A DNA stretch of 9,719 nucleotides from contig CAZOLN010000106.1 in the NCBI GenBank assembly GCA_964580565.1, positions 1-9,719 of the forward strand, given 5' to 3'. This DNA is from DUEL01 sp964580565 (lineage in GTDB: Bacteria; Chloroflexota; Anaerolineae; B4-G1; DUEL01). Shown here piece after piece: positions 4,273-9,719 of the stretch. The position numbers and the translations under genes are program-made. Under the pieces are notes generated by a model, which saw only the letters and a program-made list of their open reading frames with translations, did not search any database and was not told where the DNA came from. Positions within the stretch are counted from its first letter, which is position 1. Each line of letters starts with the position of its first letter.

Positions 4273-6078
4273 CTACGGGTAATTCCGCAGCGTCAACGGC
4301 AAGTAGGTGAAGGTGATGAACTCGTCCGCCCCGATGTCCGGCGCGCCGATGCGGCGGTCCCCGTCGATGTCGGTCGCCACCCCGGCGTCCACCCCCTTGC
4401 CGATGGCGGCCGAGCCGGGGCCGATGTGGTAATCCCCGCCGTCGGGATCCGCAAAGGCCGGGTCGCCCCGGAAGTTGAGGGTGCCGGTGAGGATCGTGCC
4501 AGAGCCGGCCCAGTCGAGGACGTTGGCCCAGGTGTCGGTGCCCCAGAGGGTGGCCGTCAGAGTGGCCTTACCTCCTACCGCCAGGCTGATCCCCACGTTG
4601 TGGCTCACCAGGATGGTGTTGGTCAGCATGGCGATCCCGCCACTGCTGAGGTAGATGCCCTCCTCGCCAGCGTTGCGGGCGAGGGTGTTGTGGGCCATAC
4701 GTGTCGTCCCTCCGGAGATGTGAATCCCGGCCCCCTTTCCAGAAGAGATCTCGTTGTCAACAACGATGTTGTTGGATAGGGAAAGCGAGACGTCCATGTT
4801 ATTCAAATATATCCCTCCGCCGCCAGTGGCCAGGTTGCCGATAAGGAGGTTGCCGGAGACGACGCCACCCTGAGCCCCCTGGAGGTACAAACCTCCGCCG
4901 TAGGTGGCAGTGTTCGAAGAAAATACGTTCCCTGCGAGGAGGGGGGCATTGCTCTCAAGGTATAGCCCTCCTCCTAAAACGGCCGTGTTGGAGGTAAAGG
5001 TCGAGGTGGCGAGCCGGGTTCGATCCGAGCTAATGATCGTTACCCCACCGCCCCTCGATGCTCGATTTCTGACGAACTTGCTTCCCTCGACCCTCGAGCC
5101 GTCGGCCCTTTCCAGGCACACTCCTCCGCCGTCGCGTGTGGCAACATTGCTCACCACTTCCGTATTGCTTAAGGCGAGGGTGGTGCTATAGGCATATACT
5201 CCTCCACCGTTGATCCCACAGATATTGCTGACGAATAGAGAATCCACTATCGTTACGTTTTTGGTTTCGAAAAGGGACAGCCCTCCCCCGAAGCTGGTCC
5301 TTGCCTTGTTCATCCCGAAAGTGGCAGCGACGATCTCGACCCGGTCCGCGTACTTGATCGTAGCCCCGCTGCCTCCACTAGCGTCGTTATCGAGGAACTC
5401 GCACTGCTGAACCGCCACGGTCTGGGTCCTCGTCAGGTACAATCCGCCGCCCTCTTCCACTGCATCATTGTTTATCATCCTTGTGCCACTCAGAACAAAG
5501 GCGGTAGCGTAGGCGTAGACCCCTGCTCCGATCATAGCCCGGTTGCCGGAGATGACGGCGCTGGAGACGGTCACCGTGGCAGCGTCCCAGGCGTAGATCC
5601 CCCCGCCCGGGTCGGTCCCGGCGTTCCCGTTGGCGACGGTCAGGCAGTTCAGGGTAACCGCGGTCCCCGCGCTGATGCTGACCACCCGCCCCGCGTCGAG
5701 GCCGTCCAGCACCGTCCGGGTGGGTACGCAGGTGGAGCGGTTCCAATAATAGAAGAGGCCTGTGTACGTGTAGTAGTAGCCTCCGTCCAATGTTACATCC
5801 TTATCAATTGTCACGGTGCCGGGGTAGGTTCCCTCGGCGATCAACACAATGTCTCCATCCCTCGCCTGTTCCAGGGCGTACTGAATCGTCCGACAAGGGG
5901 GGGCATACGTTGTGCACTTGCCGTTGTCCTCACCCGTTGGTGCTACATAACGGTAAGCACCCGCAGGCGCGGCCTGCGCGGGAGCCGGGCCTGTCAGCAG
6001 CGTAATCAGCACACACACACCCACCACCGCCATCAGTGCGGCAGCGAAGGGCCAGAGGTTGCGCAGTTTCCCGTTCAC
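4273..6078 (-). CDS. Secreted right-handed beta-helix protein with choice-of-anchor Q domain
   Basis: This is a 601-residue protein. The GTG start is supported by GAGGAGGTGA at 6082-6091. Residues 1-36 are a signal peptide (hydrophobic 11-29, cleavage likely after AQA, 34-36). Residues 43-100 are the usual opening of extracellular parallel beta-helix proteins (YVAPTGEDNGKC, then PCRTIQYAL and GDIVLIAEGTY). From about 150 to 475 there are about 13 coils with GG(G/A)(V/L/I)Y turns every 25-29 residues. Several pair with FxxN (FLDN 228, FVSN 282, FVRN 335, FTSN 361, FSSN 387), as in polymorphic outer-membrane-protein repeats. Residues 540-587 (DIDGDRRIGAPDIGADEF) form the choice-of-anchor Q signature. 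The protein ends in TYLPLTLRNYP. Proteins of this shape bind or cleave polysaccharides or act as adhesins; no lyase active site is recognised, so an enzyme role is not claimed. It is the last gene of the - strand cluster. Confidence 0.92.
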   Translation of the reverse strand: MNGKLRNLWPFAAALMAVVGVCVLITLLTGPAPAQAAPAGAYRYVAPTGEDNGKCTTYAPPCRTIQYALEQARDGDIVLIAEGTYPGTVTIDKDVTLDGGYYYTYTGLFYYWNRSTCVPTRTVLDGLDAGRVVSISAGTAVTLNCLTVANGNAGTDPGGGIYAWDAATVTVSSAVISGNRAMIGAGVYAYATAFVLSGTRMINNDAVEEGGGLYLTRTQTVAVQQCEFLDNDASGGSGATIKYADRVEIVAATFGMNKARTSFGGGLSLFETKNVTIVDSLFVSNICGINGGGVYAYSTTLALSNTEVVSNVATRDGGGVCLERADGSRVEGSKFVRNRASRGGGVTIISSDRTRLATSTFTSNTAVLGGGLYLESNAPLLAGNVFSSNTATYGGGLYLQGAQGGVVSGNLLIGNLATGGGGIYLNNMDVSLSLSNNIVVDNEISSGKGAGIHISGGTTRMAHNTLARNAGEEGIYLSSGGIAMLTNTILVSHNVGISLAVGGKATLTATLWGTDTWANVLDWAGSGTILTGTLNFRGDPAFADPDGGDYHIGPGSAAIGKGVDAGVATDIDGDRRIGAPDIGADEFITFTYLPLTLRNYP

Positions 6079-6081
6079 CGT

Positions 6082-6091
6082 TCACCTCCTC
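6082..6091 (-). promoter_or_regulatory. Shine-Dalgarno deciding the GTG start of the beta-helix gene
   Basis: Read on the - strand this is GAGGAGGTGA, a strong ribosome binding site. It is placed correctly for the GTG at 6078-6076, the start that yields a full signal peptide. A second GTG seven bases upstream is out of frame. Confidence 0.75.
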
Positions 6092-6099
6092 GTCTGATG

Positions 6100-6110
6100 C
6101 CAACTGTTGG
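6100..6110. repeat. Short CCAAC-T-GTTGG palindrome
   Basis: Two five-base arms flank one central base in the 83-base gap between the mosaic protein gene and the beta-helix gene. It could be a small operator, but the size is close to what chance gives, so no function is assigned. Confidence 0.3.
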
Positions 6111-6116
6111 ATCTTG

Positions 6117-6141
6117 CCTCCTCTCCCGTAGGGGGAGGAGG
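6117..6141. repeat. REP-like palindrome between two surface-protein genes
   Basis: CCTCCTCTCCC (6117-6127) pairs with GGGGGAGGAGG (6131-6141) around the loop GTA, 11 base pairs with one G-U. It lies 20 bases beyond the stop codon of the 962-residue protein, so on the - strand it could also end or attenuate that transcript. No T-tract follows. Its core matches the palindrome at 1233-1251 inside the cytochrome frame. Confidence 0.6.
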
Positions 6142-6161
6142 GGAAGAGGGTGGGCTCCCCA

Positions 6162-9050
6162 TCATGGTGCGGGCTCCAGGTGCACGACCACTTCACATCC
6201 CTCCTCGGGCGAACCCAGCGTCACCTCCATCGGCAACCCCTCCAGTTCCTCCGGCGTGATCACCTCTCCGACCTCACACACCGTCTCCCATTCCTCCCGG
6301 TGCCCCGCAGGGAACTGGTACTCCACATCGACGTCGTACAGGGTTGCCGAGAGCTGGAGGTCGTGGCCGGGCCACACCGGGATCTCCACCCAGTCCGTCT
6401 CCGGTGCCGAGCCCTGCTCCGCCAGAGGGCCGCAGATCTCGTCGTAGAGCTCATCCTGAGATGGCCAGTCGTCAACGAGCCCAAGGAAGCAGGGCATGTG
6501 CGCGCCCTGCCACCTTATCGCCATCTCGGGACAGGTCTCCGGGCGGATGGCGGGGAAAATCTGATCGCCGAAGTCGTACTCCTCCCCGAGGCAGATCGAG
6601 ATTCCCTCCTCGTGGGGGTCGTAGATGCCCATATCGCCGAAGATGGTGGACTGGGTGACGTAATCATCCCGCACTGCGCCGTCGAAGTGGATCCAGCGGC
6701 TTTCCCCACCGGTCCTGGCGTGGAAATCCCCGGTCAGGCCGATGAACCCACCCCGCCGCTCCTCGTGCCCGTAGGCCGTCATCCTGTCCAGCACGACGCG
6801 CACCCGGTTGGCGGTCGCCTCGTAGACGTTGTTCTCCTCGTTCAGTTCCGCCACCGTGTTGGCCGGATCGACGACGACCTGGAAGGACGGCTCCAGGTCC
6901 TCCCGAACGTCCTCCCGCCACCAGGGCCAGAGGACGTAGACGGTCCTGCCGGGGGACAGGAACCCGGCGTAGTCGGACGGGCTGGGGTGGGAGAGGACCC
7001 GGCCGTCTGCCAGCCGGATCTGGAGTTGGCCGTCCCACGACCACACCGGCGCGTCGCCTGCGTTGTGGACGTAGATGCGCATCACCTCCTCGACGGTGAA
7101 ACCCCTCACGAGCCGGACCACTGGCTCGACGCGGGTGATCATCAGATCGGGCTGGGAGGGATACCATTCGACGGGGTACGCCACGTCCTGCCGGTAGAAC
7201 ACCTCGCCGTCCTGGGAGACCATCACCAGCCGAAGGCCGTCGGTGGTGTGACGTTCGGAGCCGGCGTAGTAGAGGGCGACGGTGGTCTCCCCATCCTCCG
7301 CCCCGCTGACCGTCGCGCTGCTCCAGAAGAACGAGGGATCCGGTTCTCCCCCCTTCAAGGGGTAGGCGAAGATCGACACCCGGTCGCCGTGGTCGCCGAT
7401 GTACCGGTACTCCAGGTCGACGTACATCCGCGCCCGATACCGGGTGGGTCCCCGCGTCTCCTGGATGGCGAGCCGGTTCCGGCCCGCGCAGGCGGCGGAG
7501 GAGGCGGACCAGACCGGGTTGCTGGGGAGGGATTCCTCGATCCCGTCCTCGGTCTGCCGGAATGCCCGGACCTCGAAGCGGTAGGTCTGGCCGCAGGGAG
7601 GTAGGAGGGTGTTCCGACCGACGACGACGCCCTGAACGGTGGCAATGTCGATCAGGTGGCAGCGTCCGGTCCGGCCGAAGCACCGGTACACGTTGAAGCC
7701 GTCGATCTGTTCCCGGTCCCCCCGCCACTGCCAGCTGAGCGTGCGGACGGTCGTGCCGCCGACCTGCTCGGTGCGCAACCGAAGGCCGTAGGGCGGTGGG
7801 ATCACGTCCTCGTCGCACCCCCCGGCGCAGATGCGGTAGGTGACCTCGAACCAGTTCCCCCCGGCCTCGGCGCGGGCGACGAGGGGCTGACCGTTCCAGT
7901 CCTCGGGGCCGTGTTCGCGGACCAAATGGCCCAGGTACTGGGGCTCCGCCACCGGATCGTCGGTCCGTCCCAGGCACTCCATCTCCAGCCGCAACACTTC
8001 TCCCTCAAGGAGGGTAACGGCCCGGCCGTGCTCACCCCCCAGGAAGGGGGCGATGTCCCAGAACCCGCCCGCCTTTGGATAGAGGGATTGCTGGCTATCC
8101 GGGACGGCCGTCCAGTCCTCGCCGGTGAAACGGACATAGCAGTAGACGCCGCTCCACCCCTCGGCGGTGCGCAGTTCGGTTGCCTTCACCACGATCACGA
8201 TGCCGGAAAGGGCCTCGTCGCGGAAGCCCTCTTCTTCCTCTTCCTCCTCCCGCTCCATCAGGTCCTCCAGCAGAGGGCACAGGGGGCAGTTCCTGCCCAC
8301 GGCCCAGTCGCCGGGCGGCATCCGCCGGTCGAACCACGGGGGAAGCCCTTCCCCTTCCTCCTCCTCCCCGGCCCCCTCCTCGGTGGATTCCTCCTCCGAG
8401 GGGATCTCGCCCTCTTCGGCGGTCTCCTCCTCGCCGGGGAGGGAGGCTTCCCCGATCTGCTCCTCGTCCGTCCCAGGGGGCACCCAGCGGTCGACGATCT
8501 CCTGGATGTCCGGATCTCTGGGGTCTCCGGCGTCGGTCACCCCCGGCGGACAGCCGTTCTGCTGGAGCAGGCCGGCCTGGTCGGGGCAGGCGTCCGCCTC
8601 GTCCGGCACGCCGTCCTGGTCGGCGTCGGCCGTCTCCACCGCCCGCACCCGCACGGCGGCGACGCCCACCCTTCCCTCTGCGTCGAAGGCGCGGGCGACG
8701 AGAGTGTGGTCGCCGGGAGAGGTGACCAGCCAGCCCCACGAGCCGCTGACCGCCTCTGCGTCCGTGGGCATCTCGCCGACGAGGACGCCGTCGGCCCACA
8801 CTTGCAGGAGGGTGATCGTGCTGCCCTGGACCGTGGCCCCGATCTCGACCGGGACCGTCGCGCCGACGGCGACCTCGTCCCCGTTGGTGGGGGCGTGGAA
8901 CCAGACCGTGGGGAGCGAGTCGCTCTTAGCCCAGATCGGCAGCACGTACCGGAACAGATAGATCCCCACTCCTGCGACGAGGGTCAACAGACACAGGGCA
9001 AGCATCACGGCGATCAGAGTCACCCATCGCCTGTTCTGTCTCTTCTCCAT
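6162..9050 (-). CDS. Large membrane-anchored mosaic surface protein (Ig-like, TSP3, FN3-like, CARDB-like)
   Basis: This is a 962-residue protein. The ATG start lies behind GGAGGG (complement of 9055-9060). A basic N-terminus (KRQNRR) and one hydrophobic helix (about 9-34) predict an uncleaved anchor with the bulk outside. In order: Ig-like beta domain (about 46-137; APTNGDEVAVGATVPVEI to HTLVARAFDAEG), a calcium-binding thrombospondin-3 motif (DADQDGVPDEADACPD, 142-157), an acidic linker (about 194-275, with a run of Glu near 268-274), an unassigned domain (281-410), an FN3-like domain (about 417-515; GFNVYRC, then YRFEVRAF), another unassigned region (525-630), a CARDB-like domain (about 632-750; PDLMITRVEPV, NAGDAPV, VDPANTVAELNEENN), and a Cys-containing C-terminal domain of unknown type. 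No catalytic site is recognised. The role is probably binding or structure at the cell surface. It follows the upstream gene by 26 bases in the same direction, so the two are likely co-transcribed. Confidence 0.88.
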   Translation of the reverse strand: MEKRQNRRWVTLIAVMLALCLLTLVAGVGIYLFRYVLPIWAKSDSLPTVWFHAPTNGDEVAVGATVPVEIGATVQGSTITLLQVWADGVLVGEMPTDAEAVSGSWGWLVTSPGDHTLVARAFDAEGRVGVAAVRVRAVETADADQDGVPDEADACPDQAGLLQQNGCPPGVTDAGDPRDPDIQEIVDRWVPPGTDEEQIGEASLPGEEETAEEGEIPSEEESTEEGAGEEEEGEGLPPWFDRRMPPGDWAVGRNCPLCPLLEDLMEREEEEEEEGFRDEALSGIVIVVKATELRTAEGWSGVYCYVRFTGEDWTAVPDSQQSLYPKAGGFWDIAPFLGGEHGRAVTLLEGEVLRLEMECLGRTDDPVAEPQYLGHLVREHGPEDWNGQPLVARAEAGGNWFEVTYRICAGGCDEDVIPPPYGLRLRTEQVGGTTVRTLSWQWRGDREQIDGFNVYRCFGRTGRCHLIDIATVQGVVVGRNTLLPPCGQTYRFEVRAFRQTEDGIEESLPSNPVWSASSAACAGRNRLAIQETRGPTRYRARMYVDLEYRYIGDHGDRVSIFAYPLKGGEPDPSFFWSSATVSGAEDGETTVALYYAGSERHTTDGLRLVMVSQDGEVFYRQDVAYPVEWYPSQPDLMITRVEPVVRLVRGFTVEEVMRIYVHNAGDAPVWSWDGQLQIRLADGRVLSHPSPSDYAGFLSPGRTVYVLWPWWREDVREDLEPSFQVVVDPANTVAELNEENNVYEATANRVRVVLDRMTAYGHEERRGGFIGLTGDFHARTGGESRWIHFDGAVRDDYVTQSTIFGDMGIYDPHEEGISICLGEEYDFGDQIFPAIRPETCPEMAIRWQGAHMPCFLGLVDDWPSQDELYDEICGPLAEQGSAPETDWVEIPVWPGHDLQLSATLYDVDVEYQFPAGHREEWETVCEVGEVITPEELEGLPMEVTLGSPEEGCEVVVHLEPAP

Positions 9051-9076
9051 CCTTCCCTCCTCTCTCGCTTGCCGTC

Positions 9077-9719
9077 CTATGGGATGGGGATCTCATAGTA
9101 CAGGTACTGCGATGGCGAACTGCGGTTCCTGGCCCCATCCTCCGCCTGCACGTTCCAGGCGTAGAGCGCGTAGCCGCACAAATTCGGATCCCCACTGATC
9201 TCCAGTTCGGTGGCCGTGAGGCCGTACCACGATCCCACCAGTTCCCAGTTCCCACCGTAACTCTGCCGGATCACCGTCACGTTGTAGACGACGCCGCTGG
9301 GGTCGGAGACGGGGTTCCACCGCAGGGTCAGCGGGCAGGAGGTGGATTCGGGCCTGTTCTCGTCGGTGGTTCCGGGGCCGATGGGCTGGGGGACCGGCGG
9401 GGGGACGGTGTCCGGTGTCGGCGTGGGGGTGACGCAGGAGCCGGTGACGTCGATGGTGAGGGTGCGCACCTCGTGGCTCCCGTCCCGCAGGATCACCTCC
9501 AGGGTGTGGGTCTCGGGGGTGCAGGGGCAGACCTGGCGGGAGCCATCGCCGGGGACGCCCTGACCGTCGAGGTAGACGGCCTGCACGTTCTCGGTCTCCC
9601 AACGGATGGTGGTGCAGGAGCCGGCGGGGACGGTGGTGGCGTCGGCCCAGAAGGCGATGTGGGCGGCCGGGGTGGGGGTGGCGGTGGGCGTGGGCGTGGG
9701 GGTGGGGGTGACGGGCGTG
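9077..9719 (-). CDS. Ig-like/FN3-like protein with Thr-Pro linkers, 5' end outside window
   Basis: The frame is open from the window edge to the TAG at 9079-9077, giving 213 residues with the N-terminus missing. A GTG at 9586 is internal to a domain and is not the start. Residues 1-18 are a Thr-Pro linker. Residues 19-95 form an Ig-like domain common in Chloroflexota surface and kinase-linked proteins (IAFWADATTVPAGSCTTIRW, then ENVQAVYLDGQGVPG and the CPCTPETHTLEV strand). A second Thr/Pro linker (about 96-124) leads to an FN3-like C-terminal domain (STSCPLTLRWNPVSDPSG, then YNVTVIRQ and LYAWNVQAEDGA). It ends EIPIP with no membrane segment. The missing front could hold a signal peptide, an anchor, or a kinase domain as in some relatives. 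It is the first visible gene of the - strand cluster and lies 26 bases before the 962-residue gene, with which it shares the FN3-like design. Confidence 0.88.
   Translation of the reverse strand, partial: TPVTPTPTPTPTATPTPAAHIAFWADATTVPAGSCTTIRWETENVQAVYLDGQGVPGDGSRQVCPCTPETHTLEVILRDGSHEVRTLTIDVTGSCVTPTPTPDTVPPPVPQPIGPGTTDENRPESTSCPLTLRWNPVSDPSGVVYNVTVIRQSYGGNWELVGSWYGLTATELEISGDPNLCGYALYAWNVQAEDGARNRSSPSQYLYYEIPIP
9671..9712 (-). repeat. GGTGGG hexanucleotide tandem repeat coding Thr-Pro
   Basis: Seven consecutive hexamers are variants of GGTGGG (GGTGGG, GGTGGC, GGTGGG, CGTGGG, CGTGGG, GGTGGG, GGTGAC) on the + strand. On the coding strand they give a Thr-Pro linker. Such arrays can gain or lose units. 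The + strand has several runs of three to five G, so it could also fold as a G-quadruplex. Confidence 0.75.

Noticed and set aside
4264..4280. A further partial copy of the CT-rich repeat (CCCCTACGGG)
   Set aside because: Ten bases match the reverse complement of 6125-6134, but the second arm of the palindrome is missing and the site overlaps the stop codon of the beta-helix gene, so chance similarity is enough.
4273..6078. Pectate lyase or other polysaccharide lyase
   Set aside because: The fold is a beta-helix, but I could not see a lyase active-site pattern, so only the fold is claimed.
6150..7604. Open frame of 484 codons on the + strand
   Set aside because: It is the antisense of the 962-residue mosaic protein, with no recognisable motif and His/Arg/Pro/Val-rich composition typical of a shadow frame.
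6664..7977. Open frame of 437 codons on the - strand in another frame
   Set aside because: It is nested within the mosaic protein gene, and its Arg/Pro/Gly-rich translation is that of a shifted GC-rich frame.
7656..9098. Open frame of 480 codons on the + strand
   Set aside because: It is again the reverse of the mosaic protein. Its sequence has no domain and no ribosome binding site at the start.
9077..9586. Complete small protein starting at the GTG at 9586
   Set aside because: The same frame stays open to the window edge, and the GTG falls inside the Ig-like domain, so the gene is truncated by the window rather than short.
1..9719. Defence system, CRISPR array, toxin-antitoxin pair or prophage
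   Set aside because: No spaced repeats, nuclease, helicase, integrase or antitoxin-like small genes were found on either strand.

Overview
The window comes from a GC-rich bacterium, most likely a member of the Chloroflexota (Anaerolineae or a relative). This is inferred from protein style, not from a marker gene: Thr-Pro-rich linkers, a choice-of-anchor Q beta-helix protein ending in YLPLTLRN, a DUF4349 lipoprotein, and mosaic secreted proteins with Ig-like, CARDB and thrombospondin-3 pieces. No rRNA, tRNA, CRISPR array, transposase or phage gene was seen.

The window has two halves that converge on a long hairpin at about 4216-4255. The left half is on the + strand. It holds the 3' part of a tandem rhodanese protein (1-813), then a lipoprotein multiheme cytochrome c reading frame that starts at 941 and is split by one in-frame TGA at 1253-1255 (941-1255 and 1265-2365, same frame, 11 heme motifs in total), followed by a clear intrinsic terminator. 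Next is a metallophosphoesterase with its own -10 box (2516-3250) and a DUF4349 lipoprotein (3315-4208).

The right half is on the - strand and reads as one cluster of cell-surface genes: the 3' part of a protein with Thr-Pro linkers, an Ig-like domain and an FN3-like domain (9719-9077), a 962-residue membrane-anchored mosaic protein (9050-6162, 26 bases downstream), and a secreted right-handed beta-helix protein (6078-4273).

All recognised products except the phosphoesterase look exported or envelope-bound, although the rhodanese N-terminus is not visible. The rhodanese and cytochrome may work together in periplasmic or extracellular sulfur and electron chemistry. The three right-hand proteins are probably surface binding or structural proteins. 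The observation most worth following up is the TGA inside the cytochrome frame. It directly follows a small palindrome that has a close relative at 6117-6141, which suggests a short repeat inserted into the gene. A second hairpin downstream of the TGA loosely fits a bacterial SECIS layout and should be ruled out.
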